The position numbers were made by a program, and so were the translations under genes. From Nitrospirota bacterium (GTDB lineage: Bacteria; Nitrospirota; Thermodesulfovibrionia; Thermodesulfovibrionales; Magnetobacteriaceae): 64,000 nt of DNA. Shown here in pieces: positions 30,241 to 39,848 of this stretch. The stretch covers positions 1 through 64,000 of the forward strand of contig JADFYO010000009.1 in assembly GCA_015233015.1 (NCBI GenBank), given 5' to 3'. Each line of letters begins with the position of its first letter. Positions within the stretch are counted from its first letter, which is position 1. The notes below the pieces were generated by a model. That model searched no databases. It worked only from the letters and a program-made list of their open reading frames with translations, and was not told where the DNA came from.

Positions 30241-31134
30241 CTACAAACTAAAGAAATAATAAAAGCTAGGATTAGTGTTAAGTTCTTCTTTCAGCCTGAA
30301 TACCCGCTTTGTCTCGATACACTGACTTATTTCGCTCTCAGGATCAAGGAGATTGCCGAATTTCCTGGCACCTACAGGACATATCTCGACACACGCGGGG
30401 TATCTGCCAGGATTTTCCCTTGTCCTCTGGATACAAAACGTGCATTTTTCCACATGGCCCTTGAACTTAGGGCGATTGCCAAGGTAGTGGGTATTGGGAT
30501 TAAACTGCTCTGGTGGAACCTGAGGGTCAGCCCAGTTAAATTTCCTCGCGCCATATGGGCAAGCCGCCATACAATACCTGCACCCAATGCACCAATTGTA
30601 ATCGACAACCACAATACCGTCCGGCTCTTTCCATGTCGCCCCTGTAGGACATACTTTAACACACGGCGGTCTGTCACACTGCTGGCACTGCACGGGCATA
30701 TAAAAGTGCCCCGGCTCCGGCACCGTTTCGTGCTCATAGTACTTGCGCGACTCCTCGAGGTCACTTACCCATTTCTCGCCGCTTTTAAACTCTAACACAG
30801 TTATATACTGCACCTGCGGTTTACGAGAGAGATTGTTCTCGGTAACACAGGCATATACGCAGCGCCTGCATCCGATGCAGCGCGAAAGGTCAAGACCATA
30901 GCCAAATTTTACACGAGGCAGGGCTTCGTTTGTCTTAATATCGATACTCACTCCGGTTTTGTCCTTATACTCTTTTTCAAGCCTTTTGGCGACGGACTTT
31001 TTTTCCTCAGGCGTCATCTCCCTGAAATACTTCTGAAAAAATGTCTCCCATAAAGACGCATCGCTCTTATCTGCCGGCATTAGCAGCCCGCCAAGACCAA
31101 TTGCCGCGCTTTTTATGAAGTCTCTTCTTTTCAT
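30241..31134 (-). CDS. Tat-exported four-cluster ferredoxin-like subunit (DsrO/NrfC type)
   Basis: MKRRDFIKSAAIGLGG; CIGCRRCVYAC, CQQCDRPPCVKVCP, CIGCRYCMAACPYG, CTFC...CVEICP. Confidence 0.9.
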   Translation of the reverse strand: MKRRDFIKSAAIGLGGLLMPADKSDASLWETFFQKYFREMTPEEKKSVAKRLEKEYKDKTGVSIDIKTNEALPRVKFGYGLDLSRCIGCRRCVYACVTENNLSRKPQVQYITVLEFKSGEKWVSDLEESRKYYEHETVPEPGHFYMPVQCQQCDRPPCVKVCPTGATWKEPDGIVVVDYNWCIGCRYCMAACPYGARKFNWADPQVPPEQFNPNTHYLGNRPKFKGHVEKCTFCIQRTRENPGRYPACVEICPVGARKFGNLLDPESEISQCIETKRVFRLKEELNTNPSFYYFFSL

Positions 31135-31177
31135 GCCTTAGTTCCTTAATCCCTTATTTAGGCTTTTATTTTTCATA

Positions 31178-31741
31178 TCATTTATCATACTGGGGAATAT
31201 ATATCTTCTTTTCTTCGATAGTGACCGGCACAGAACCCTTGACCTTCATAATCTCCGTAGGTCCGGCCGGTACCGGCAATGGTTTCAGCGGCTTAAATTT
31301 TGGAGAATGGGGGTTGTGGCAATTAACGCAGAGGGAATACGTCTTGTCACCATTCCAGTACCCTACCCTCTTCCCATGAATACCTATTCTCCAGTCCCTT
31401 AAGATATTCCCGTGGCATTGCCCGCATACCTGATATAATTTATCAAACGGAACCAGCTCTCCGCTTGCAAGGTGCAGCATATCCCTGTTTGCGGCGTCAT
31501 GGCAGTTCAGACACCAATTATCGCCATGCCTGAGCTGAATCTCTGTGTGAAACCCAAGCACACGCTTTTCTTTATTAGGCGGCATCGCAGCGTGACACGA
31601 CGTACACGGGAAAATCCCCTCCGTAAACGGCGGCTTTGTCGTAGTAAATTTGGGAAAGCCCTCCTCGGAAACTGCCAGCCCATGCAGCATAAATAATAAA
31701 ACTACCGCCGATATGACCGCCGCGCAAAACTTACCTTTCAT
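31178..31741 (-). CDS. Tetraheme c-type cytochrome
   Basis: CTSCH, CLNCH, CGQCH, CVNCH; signal peptide. Confidence 0.88.
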   Translation of the reverse strand: MKGKFCAAVISAVVLLFMLHGLAVSEEGFPKFTTTKPPFTEGIFPCTSCHAAMPPNKEKRVLGFHTEIQLRHGDNWCLNCHDAANRDMLHLASGELVPFDKLYQVCGQCHGNILRDWRIGIHGKRVGYWNGDKTYSLCVNCHNPHSPKFKPLKPLPVPAGPTEIMKVKGSVPVTIEEKKIYIPQYDK

Positions 31742-31817
31742 CTTACAATCTCCTTACCGCGCTACCCATTTTAGATTCCTCTCCAGCAAATATAACATGC
31801 GCGAGAAAATATAGCAA

Positions 31818-33053
31818 CTAGTGTTTCGCATTTTCTTTACTACTAAGAAGACCCTCTGTGAAGCCGCAATCCTCTTCGTTGAATACCTCCGTAAATACCG
31901 GAAGCACCTTGTTAAATATGAACAGCAGAAAAAGCGGCATAAGCAACAGAACTGTTATAGGGAACGGGCCTTCTTTTAATGCCTCTATACTACGAGGTAT
32001 TATTGGCATATCATATGTCAAAAACCCTGCTAAACTCTTAGACATCGACTGTCCACCGATTACCACGTCCCAACGCATCTGAAATACCCCTATTAAGACC
32101 AGCGCAGCCGAAATAAACGCCCTGAGCATCGTCAACCTGGGCAGCAACAACAGAACGAGAGGCAGTATCATACCAAAGAGCCACTGAACGACCAGCATCT
32201 TAAAGGCAAACCTCTGAAACAACAGCTCACTCATTATGCTCCAGAATTCCTCGGCCGTGTAGGCATGAAATATAATATCGATACTTTCAAGTACAATGGC
32301 CGCAACGAGAAACCACACCAGAACCTTGCACATACTCCTTATCGAGGCCCCGCAGATAAAATTTCTCTTCAGAGACATACCCACTATATATGTTACGATA
32401 CATCCGGCAACACCGGAGATAATCGCCGACATCAAAAATATAAACGGCATAAGCGGCGTCTTCCAAAGCGGCACTGTCTTAACCGAACCAAAGATAAAAC
32501 CTACGTAACCGTGCAAAAAACAGGCAGCGGGGATACCAACCGCCGCAAGAATTTTGATTATCCTTTCATCCGTATGGAGCGCCTTTTCACTTACGTCAAA
32601 ACTGCCAAGCGTCATCGCTTTGTAGAGAAGCCCGAGCAAACCTGCTTTCTCCTTTGCCTGCTGTACGATAAACGGCCTGAAGACAAACCATATCTCGGCC
32701 AAAACAATGGCCATATATGTCAGATAAACTATTGTAAAGGCCGCAATGGCCGAGTAAAAATGCGGCGTCATAATCATATGTACCGAATTGAACACTTGTG
32801 TCAGGTGCAGCCCCAGAGGAGACGTGGCCATCAGGAGCAGGGCAAAGGAAAAAACCAGGGAAAACTTCGCCACGGGCTTCAACTCCTCCTTCCCAAAGAC
32901 ATGATACATGCTCGATAATACGAACGCCCCCGCCACAAGTCCCGTTATATACGGATATACCACTATGTGTATCGTCCAGTAAATGTACTCGTTCGGATAA
33001 GTAAACCCTTCCTTTATAGTCCATAATGCCCCATGGGCCAAATGCTCTTCCAT
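31818..33053 (-). CDS. NrfD-like membrane subunit
   Basis: Multi-TM, LLMATSPLGLHLTQVFNSVHMIMTPHFYSAIAAF; module context. Confidence 0.78.
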   Translation of the reverse strand: MEEHLAHGALWTIKEGFTYPNEYIYWTIHIVVYPYITGLVAGAFVLSSMYHVFGKEELKPVAKFSLVFSFALLLMATSPLGLHLTQVFNSVHMIMTPHFYSAIAAFTIVYLTYMAIVLAEIWFVFRPFIVQQAKEKAGLLGLLYKAMTLGSFDVSEKALHTDERIIKILAAVGIPAACFLHGYVGFIFGSVKTVPLWKTPLMPFIFLMSAIISGVAGCIVTYIVGMSLKRNFICGASIRSMCKVLVWFLVAAIVLESIDIIFHAYTAEEFWSIMSELLFQRFAFKMLVVQWLFGMILPLVLLLLPRLTMLRAFISAALVLIGVFQMRWDVVIGGQSMSKSLAGFLTYDMPIIPRSIEALKEGPFPITVLLLMPLFLLFIFNKVLPVFTEVFNEEDCGFTEGLLSSKENAKH

Positions 33054-33107
33054 TATTCCACCTCGCAAGTTTTATAAACTATTTTAATATAAAATTCCAT
33101 TTTGCCG

Positions 33108-33884
33108 TCAACGAACTATGTCGTCCAAACCGATATAAAACACCTGGGGTTCGTTGCCGTATTCCGGCTTTAACACCATGACCCGGTGTGTGCTGATTAT
33201 CTTAAACACTTCGCTTGCCGGGTCGTTGAGCAGACCTATCTTCCTGGCCCCGAAGGAACACGCGTCCATGCAGGCCGTATTCATCCCTTTTTTAATCCTG
33301 TGGTAACAAAAAGTGCACTTGTCGGCAGTGTTGGTTATCGGGTGGAAAAAGCGGGCAAGATACGGACAGTTAGTTATACAGTATCCGCACCCTATGCACC
33401 ATCCACGGTCAACCAGCACTACGCCGTCGTCTGTCTTATACGTTGCCCCCACGGGGCATACCTGTACGCACGACGGTTTTTCACATTGATTGCAGAGCTT
33501 GGGAACAAAAAGCCCCTTTGCGACGTCGTCTTCGTTGATTTCCTTGCCCTGCGGGTCATTCTTCGTAAAACCGTATCTGGCTCCATGAGGAGAGTCGATT
33601 ATAACCTCCCCATCTTTAAGCTGAACATATCTCTCAACCCATGTCCTCTGGACCTCGGTATCGAAAGGTATCTCGTTTTCCAGCTTACAAGCCTTTGCGC
33701 ACATGCCGCAACCCACACATTTTGTCGTATCGACGACGAAGGCCCAACGCTTTTTTTCGCTGAACGGACGTATCAGCGAGGCTGCCGCCTCCGGCTTTAG
33801 TATCTCCAGAGCGCCTAACGGGATAACAGTGCCGCATACGGCCAAAAGCCCCATCTTTAAAAGTTCCCTTCGCGATAGATTCAT
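33108..33884 (-). CDS. Tat-exported ferredoxin-like subunit
   Basis: MNLSRRELLKMGLLAVCG; CVGCGMCAKAC, CNQCEKPSCVQVCP, CIGCGYCITNCP, CTFC. Confidence 0.9.
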   Translation of the reverse strand: MNLSRRELLKMGLLAVCGTVIPLGALEILKPEAAASLIRPFSEKKRWAFVVDTTKCVGCGMCAKACKLENEIPFDTEVQRTWVERYVQLKDGEVIIDSPHGARYGFTKNDPQGKEINEDDVAKGLFVPKLCNQCEKPSCVQVCPVGATYKTDDGVVLVDRGWCIGCGYCITNCPYLARFFHPITNTADKCTFCYHRIKKGMNTACMDACSFGARKIGLLNDPASEVFKIISTHRVMVLKPEYGNEPQVFYIGLDDIVR

Positions 33885-33897
33885 TACATGTTCTCCT

Positions 33898-34434
33898 TTA
33901 TTTACCAGCGGTCTTAAAACCGGCCGAATGTACGTCATGGCACATAACACACTCTATGCCAGGGTTGTGTTTTGTCGGGTCGATCATCTTAAATTTAACT
34001 GTCTCTGCAGTCGTACCCTTTGTAATAACATAAGTCTGAGGTCTGTACGGAAGCTCGGCATGACAGCGCTTACACAACTCGCGCGAACGCTCTATGCCTA
34101 TTTCCAGGAGATAGCCAAAGTCATCTTTCAGATCGATCGGATGGCTTTTCTTTCCCGGCTCAAACATGGCGTGGCAGTTTTCGCACTGCACATGTTGATG
34201 TCCCGAATCCTTTATCTTATTGACCAGTTCTGAATGGCACTGCTGACAAAAATCCCTTCCTTTGTGCTTGACGGGAAAATTCTTCCACACCTCTTCACTG
34301 CTCAAACGGTGCCATTGGAACTTGTAATCACCGTTTTTTGCAACAAAGTCGGATGGGACGAATATCACCCGAAATACGATAATAGATATCATTACTGCTA
34401 ATACTACGAATAACGGTCTCCATGCATGGCTCAT
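33898..34434 (-). CDS. Tetraheme membrane-anchored c-type cytochrome
   Basis: CQQCH, CENCH, CKRCH, CVMCH; N-terminal TM. Confidence 0.88.
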   Translation of the reverse strand: MSHAWRPLFVVLAVMISIIVFRVIFVPSDFVAKNGDYKFQWHRLSSEEVWKNFPVKHKGRDFCQQCHSELVNKIKDSGHQHVQCENCHAMFEPGKKSHPIDLKDDFGYLLEIGIERSRELCKRCHAELPYRPQTYVITKGTTAETVKFKMIDPTKHNPGIECVMCHDVHSAGFKTAGK

Positions 34435-34538
34435 TTTATCGCACCTCTCATCTTATAGCACCTCTCATTTTATCGCACCTTCCATCTTAAAATTATGCTC
34501 ATACTGTAAAATTAAGGCTATTATAATACTTGCTTTGT

Positions 34539-34552
34539 GTGATGTCAATCAC
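34539..34552. promoter_or_regulatory. Candidate Crp/FNR-family operator GTGAT-GTCA-ATCAC
   Basis: Perfect inverted repeat ~105 bp upstream of the 34434 cytochrome start; minus-strand TATAAT at 34520-34525. Confidence 0.5.
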
Positions 34553-34652
34553 TTTTTTAAGCCGCATAAAAAAAATAATCGTTGCAGCTGGTACCCGCAG
34601 ACCCATCATTAATCGGTGTTTTTGTAAGCTAATAAAAAAAGCAAGAAACCAG

Positions 34653-34682
34653 TTGACATTGACGATAGCCCTGTGGTATAAC
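34653..34682 (+). promoter_or_regulatory. Candidate sigma70 promoter TTGACA-N18-TATAAC
   Basis: Hexamers at 34653-34658 and 34677-34682. Confidence 0.6.
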
Positions 34683-34688
34683 CGAACG

Positions 34689-34827
34689 CATGGGATTTGA
34701 CGGCACTACTGGGAGGTTCGGCCGGCTGAGGATGAGCGCTTTGTACTGTTAATGTTTGGTTTCATCGACGTGCGGGACTGATTGAGGAGAAGAGATACCG
34801 CGATAAAGTCATTGCGGTAGATTTTTT
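34689..34827 (+). ncRNA. Candidate small RNA or long attenuator leader
   Basis: Starts ~7 nt after the promoter, ends in 9-bp hairpin TACCGCGAT/ATTGCGGTA followed by GATTTTTT; no convincing ORF. Confidence 0.4.
34796..34827 (+). terminator. Intrinsic terminator-like hairpin plus U-tract
   Basis: TACCGCGAT-AAAGTC-ATTGCGGTA then GATTTTTT. Confidence 0.6.
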
Positions 34828-34898
34828 CATGCCTGGTTTGTTCAGGTATAACCTGACATGGCAGGTGCGTCAAATACATGTGTGCCGGGAGTATGGTT

Positions 34899-35186
34899 AT
34901 GAAGAATTGTTGGGAAATCAAAGGATGCAGCGGTAGTTTGAGAGATTCGTGTGTTGTTTACATCGAGGGGATGGCACCCGTTACCGGTGGCGTCAATTGC
35001 TGGGATTATCTGAAGTGTGAGGAGACCAAGAGGAATAATTGTTGCGCATACCAGCAGAGGCGAGGCCAGGATTGCTGGAAAGTAACGAGTACTCTCTGTG
35101 AAGGTATTACGATATTAGAGTTTAAGGATAAAATGAAACTTTGCAGAAAATGCGAGTTTTTCGTTAAACATGCCAAAAAATCATAA
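34899..35186 (+). CDS. Cys-rich two-CW-domain-like small protein
   Basis: NCWEIKGC...CW DYLKC...DCWKVTSTLCEG...LCRKCEFF. Confidence 0.6.
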   Translation: MKNCWEIKGCSGSLRDSCVVYIEGMAPVTGGVNCWDYLKCEETKRNNCCAYQQRRGQDCWKVTSTLCEGITILEFKDKMKLCRKCEFFVKHAKKS

Positions 35187-35406
35187 ATACTTTAGGGATA
35201 TCCAGATAAGGTTGATGGCAATCGAGGGAGGTGCGGAGCGGTTATAGTGCTTTAATGAGTATGCAGGCGGCCCTCCGGCTCAAAGCCGGTAAAGTGTGCA
35301 GGGCTGTGGAGTATATGCTGTTGGACCAAGGATACTGAACGGCGTTTTGGAGCTAAGGTGTTGTATTAAACTGGCTGGGCTTAACGAGCGGCGCATAGCT
35401 GGCCGT

Positions 35407-35928
35407 ATGGAGAAGGACATGAAGCTGCATGATATATTGGTAAAAGAAAGCAGTAACATTTTAAATGGATGGTATAGTCTCATACTCAAGACATATCATC
35501 CTGACAGCGAAGTCTTTCTTGCCAAAAAGAACGACCCTTTCGCCAATCCTATAGGGCACAACATATCTGTATCCATAAAAGGGATACTGGAAGAGCTTCT
35601 GAACAACATGGTGCAAGAGCGTATCGTGGGTTTGTTAAACGATATTATCAGAATAAAGGCTGTCCAGGACTCTAACCCATCAGACGCAATTTCTCTCCTG
35701 TTTTTATTGAAGCAAACCCTGAGAGACGCGACAAAGGGATATATCGAAGGGGAACAGCTGTTCAGGGAATTATTGGCGTTTGAAGATAAAATAGACAGAC
35801 TAACCCTGCTTTCCTTTGACATCTTCATGAAGTGCCGTGAAGATATTTTCAATATTAAGGTTAATGAAATACGAAGAGGTGCCTTTATGTTTACAAAGAG
35901 AGCAAAGGTTGAAGACGATAAGCTGTAG
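35407..35928 (+). CDS. RsbRD N-terminal-domain-like sensory protein upstream of dsrM
   Basis: ~170 aa helical, ILNGWYSLILKTYHPDSEVFL...DPFANPIGHNIS... Confidence 0.65.
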   Translation: MEKDMKLHDILVKESSNILNGWYSLILKTYHPDSEVFLAKKNDPFANPIGHNISVSIKGILEELLNNMVQERIVGLLNDIIRIKAVQDSNPSDAISLLFLLKQTLRDATKGYIEGEQLFRELLAFEDKIDRLTLLSFDIFMKCREDIFNIKVNEIRRGAFMFTKRAKVEDDKL

Positions 35929-35955
35929 CAATAAAATTGACAGGAGGTTGTCTTA

Positions 35956-36951
35956 ATGAAAATCTTACTTCCATTCCTTGGAGTGATGGGGCTTGTGATA
36001 GTTGCCTTTGTAGGTGTCGAGCTGTTAAACCTGCAATATCTCTTTGGAGTAATCATACCTTATGTTGCCTTTATCACCTTTATGGTGGGGGTTGCCCTGC
36101 GCGTATTAAAATGGGGCAAGTCGGCAGTTCCTTTTTGTATCCCAACCACGAGCGGACAGCAGAAATCCTTTTCATGGATCAAACACAACAGGTTTGATAA
36201 TCCCTCGAACAACCTTGAGGTTGTTGGCAGGATGGCCTTAGAAGTCTTACTTTTCCGCTCTCTGTTCAGTAACACAGCCAGCAGTCTTAAAAAAGAGGAA
36301 GGAGACCTCGTACATGGCTCGAGCAAATGGCTCTGGATAGCCGGCCTTGCGTTTCACTGGTCGTTTTTCATTTTAGTGTTCAGGCATTTGAGGCTGTTTA
36401 TCGACCCCATTCCACCGATGCTTTATCTGGTTGACAGTCTGGATGGCCTTATGCAGGTTGGCGTACCGGTATTGTATTGGACAGGACTGATTTTCCTGAT
36501 TTCAGCTACATATCTGTTTATCAGGAGAGCCGTTATCCCGCAGGTACGTTATTTGTCTCTGCCTAACGATCATTTCCCTCTGCTGCTGCTTATCGTTATT
36601 GCTCTGACGGGGCTGGTCATGAGGTACTTCATAAAGGTAGATATCATCTATGTAAAAGACCTTACCATCGGGCTTTTCAAACTGAACCCGGTTATTTCGC
36701 ACCACCTGGGGCTGATATTCTACATTCACCTGTTCATGGTAAGCGTTTTGTTAATTTATTTCCCGTTCAGCAAGCTAATGCATGCAGCCGGCGTATTTCT
36801 AAGCCCTACACGAAATATGCCAAACAACAGTCGTAGGATTAGGCACATAAACCCGTGGAACTATCCTGTCAAAGTGCATTCTTATGAAGAGTATGAGGAT
36901 GATTTCAGGGAAAAAATGAAGGGTGTCGGCATCCCTGTAGAGAAGGAGTAG
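35956..36951 (+). CDS. dsrM: DsrM, sulfite reduction-associated membrane cytochrome b subunit
   Basis: NarI-like membrane protein, directly upstream of dsrK. Confidence 0.9.
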   Translation: MKILLPFLGVMGLVIVAFVGVELLNLQYLFGVIIPYVAFITFMVGVALRVLKWGKSAVPFCIPTTSGQQKSFSWIKHNRFDNPSNNLEVVGRMALEVLLFRSLFSNTASSLKKEEGDLVHGSSKWLWIAGLAFHWSFFILVFRHLRLFIDPIPPMLYLVDSLDGLMQVGVPVLYWTGLIFLISATYLFIRRAVIPQVRYLSLPNDHFPLLLLIVIALTGLVMRYFIKVDIIYVKDLTIGLFKLNPVISHHLGLIFYIHLFMVSVLLIYFPFSKLMHAAGVFLSPTRNMPNNSRRIRHINPWNYPVKVHSYEEYEDDFREKMKGVGIPVEKE

Positions 36952-36953
36952 AT

Positions 36954-38585
36954 ATGTCAAATTCAAAACCAGATGAATTGTCTCAGATAAACTACATGCC
37001 TCCGGATGAAGACTGGATGGATACCGCGGTGCATATGAAAAAAGGTATGTACTGCCATGGCGCCAACGAAAACAGTCTTAAAACGGTTGGATTCCCAAAC
37101 CCAAGACAGTGGTCGTCGTCTGAAACAAATTGGAAGCTGCCTGAGAACTGGCAGGAAATTGTAATAAAGGGAATGGCTGAAAGACTTGAAAAATACCGTT
37201 CGTTTCATATCTTTATGGATATATGCGTAAGATGTGGAGCGTGTGCCGACAAATGCCATTTCTTTCTCGGTACGGGAGACCCCAAAAACATGCCCGTCCT
37301 GAGGGCAGAGCTTCTAAGGTCAATCTATCGCAGGGAATTCACAAAGGCCGGCAGGATACTTGGAAGGTTTGCCGGGGCCAGAGAACTCACCGAGGAAGTA
37401 CTAAAGGAATGGTGGTATTATTTCTTTCAGTGCACGGAGTGCCGCAGGTGTTCGGTGTTTTGTCCTTATGGCATAGATACCGCCGAAATTACAATGATTG
37501 CCCGCGAGCTTCTTAACCTCCTGGGCCTGAACATCGAGTGGATAGCAGGTCCGGTGGCCAACTGCTATATGAAGGGTAACCATCTGGGCCTTGAACCTCA
37601 CACCATAAAAAGCAGCATGGAGTTTTTGGTAGATGAGATTGAGGAACTGACCGGCGTCAAAGTAGAGCCAACTTTTAACAGAAAGGGCGCTGAGATATTA
37701 TTTGTCACCCCATCGGGAGACCTCTTCGCCGACCCGGGAACCTATACGTGTATGGGCTATCTGATGCTGTTTCACGAGTTAGGCTTAGATTACACATGGA
37801 GCACATATGCGTCTGAGGGCGGTAATTTTGGTTCGTTCACATCGAACGAGATGGGCAAGAGGCTCAACTCCAAGATATATGCCGAGGCAAAGAGATTGGG
37901 CGTAAAATGGATACTTGGCGGTGAGTGTGGCCACATGTGGAGAGTACTGAACCAGTATATGGACACATGGAACGGGCCGGCTGATTTTCTCGAGGCTCCG
38001 GTTTCTCCGATAACCGGTACCAAATTTGAAAATGCAGCTTCCACAAAAATGGTTCATATATCGGAATTTACGGCTGATCTGTTAAAACATGACAGGCTTG
38101 AGATTGATCCCTCGAGAAACGACCACTATAAGGTAACCTATCACGACTCCTGCAACACATCGAGGGGGATGGGACTCTTAGAGGAACCCCGCTACATAAT
38201 AAATAAGGTATGCAAAAACTTCTTTGAGATGCCGGAAAACACAATCCGTGAGAAAACTTTCTGCTGCGGCAGCGGCTCAGGCCTCAATGCCTCTGAAAAC
38301 ATGGAGCTGCGCCTGAGAGGCGGCTTCCCGCGGGCAAACGCCGTAAAGTATGTACATAATAAATTCGGCGTGGATATGCTTGCCTGTATATGCGCGATTG
38401 ACAGGGCGGCTCTGACCAGCCTGATGGACTACTGGGTGCCTGGGGTCAGGGTAATTGGGGTTACAGAACTCTTAGCTAATGCCATGAAGATGAAAGGAGA
38501 AAACGACAGGCAAACAGACCTAAGGGGCGACCCTCTGGCAGGAGCAGACGACGGAGAAGCTAAGGAGGATAGTGAAGATGCCTGA
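36954..38585 (+). CDS. dsrK: DsrK, HdrD-like iron-sulfur subunit
   Basis: CVRCGACADKC, CTECRRCSVFCP, CCG-type motifs (YHDSCNTSRGMG; TFCCGSGSGLN). Confidence 0.93.
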   Translation: MSNSKPDELSQINYMPPDEDWMDTAVHMKKGMYCHGANENSLKTVGFPNPRQWSSSETNWKLPENWQEIVIKGMAERLEKYRSFHIFMDICVRCGACADKCHFFLGTGDPKNMPVLRAELLRSIYRREFTKAGRILGRFAGARELTEEVLKEWWYYFFQCTECRRCSVFCPYGIDTAEITMIARELLNLLGLNIEWIAGPVANCYMKGNHLGLEPHTIKSSMEFLVDEIEELTGVKVEPTFNRKGAEILFVTPSGDLFADPGTYTCMGYLMLFHELGLDYTWSTYASEGGNFGSFTSNEMGKRLNSKIYAEAKRLGVKWILGGECGHMWRVLNQYMDTWNGPADFLEAPVSPITGTKFENAASTKMVHISEFTADLLKHDRLEIDPSRNDHYKVTYHDSCNTSRGMGLLEEPRYIINKVCKNFFEMPENTIREKTFCCGSGSGLNASENMELRLRGGFPRANAVKYVHNKFGVDMLACICAIDRAALTSLMDYWVPGVRVIGVTELLANAMKMKGENDRQTDLRGDPLAGADDGEAKEDSEDA

Positions 38586-38976
38586 CAAGGGTAAGATAAT
38601 CTATTTGTTAGTTATCTTTATTGCAATTGCCGCCTTTCCATTTATCTATAACAGTTTGGCGACCCCTGTAGATATGAAGATAAAGCTGAATACACCTGTT
38701 ATAGACAGTATGAAAGTTAAGCAGTGCATAGTTCCAAAAGAAGAAATGAGGCGTGGCCACATGAAGATTTTAAACAGATGGCGCGATGAGGTGGTACGTG
38801 AAAGCAGTAGAGACTTTGGCATGATTGACGGCGTAATGTATGAAAAGAGCCTTCAAAGGACATGCATGCATTGTCACTCAAACAAGAGTGAGTTTTGTGA
38901 CAGATGCCACGCATATGCCTCTGTGGATATTTATTGCTGGGATTGTCATCTGGCGCCAAAGGAGAACAAGCCATGA
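38572..38976 (+). CDS. dsrJ: DsrJ, triheme cytochrome c
   Basis: CMHCH, CDRCH, CWDCH; membrane anchor. Confidence 0.92.
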   Translation: MKMPDKGKIIYLLVIFIAIAAFPFIYNSLATPVDMKIKLNTPVIDSMKVKQCIVPKEEMRRGHMKILNRWRDEVVRESSRDFGMIDGVMYEKSLQRTCMHCHSNKSEFCDRCHAYASVDIYCWDCHLAPKENKP

Positions 38977-39803
38977 CGATAGATAGAAGACAGTTTTTAA
39001 AAGCGGCAGGGGTGGCAGGGATTTTAGGTCTTTTGAGTTCGCCTTTGTTTAAAGTTTTTGCCCCTGGTGAGCTTGAAGCCTCGGAAGAATTAAAAGAAGG
39101 CGGAACATTATCTGCCCTGCCCTTATCTGCCCAGAGGTGGTCAATGGTGGTAGATATGAAGGCTTTTCCATCTGTGGAGAGTTACAACAAATGTATCGAT
39201 GCGTGTAACTATACGCATAATATACCAAAGATGGACACTGAAAATCATGAGATCAAATGGATATGGCCAGAGAAATACGAGCATGCCTTTCCGGATAGTT
39301 ACGACACCTATTTATCGGAGAACATAGAGGCGATGACTTTTCTAGTCCTGTGCAACCACTGTGACAACCCTCCGTGCGTTAGGGTATGTCCCACGAAGGC
39401 AACATTTAAGCGGAGCGATGGCATAGTCGCTATGGATTATCACCGCTGCATAGGATGCAGATTTTGTATGGCCGCGTGCCCGTACGGCGCAAGGAGTTTT
39501 AACTGGAGAGATCCCCGTTTATTTTTAAAAAACATTAACCCGCTTTATCCTACAAGGACGAAGGGTGTGGTTGAGAAGTGCAATTTCTGCGCAGACAGAT
39601 TGTACAGAGGCGAGCAGCCTGCCTGCGTTGAGGTGTCAGGCGGGGGACTTGTATTTGGAGACCTGAAGGATAAGAACTCTAATGTCAGGAATATTCTCCG
39701 CTCCAAATTCGCTATCACGCGCAAACCTGACAGAGGTACGCTCCCCCGGGTCTATTACATTATTGGTGGACATACCAGTACCACAGGGTGTGTTCCAGAG
39801 TGA
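38974..39803 (+). CDS. dsrO: DsrO, Tat-exported ferredoxin subunit
   Basis: MTIDRRQFLKAAGVAG; CNHCDNPPCVRVCP, CIGCRFCMAACPYG. Confidence 0.92.
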
Positions 39804-39848
39804 TGAGGTACGCTTCATTGAGTCTATTACTAATTAGGAGGCAGCTAA

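Noticed and set aside
32265-32918. 217-aa antisense ORF opposite the NrfD-like gene
   Set aside because: Basic low-complexity translation, no recognisable domain, lies fully antisense to a well-supported gene.
34706-34921. 71-aa minus-strand ORF across the dsr intergenic region
   Set aside because: No start context or homology signal; the same region carries a plus-strand promoter and terminator.
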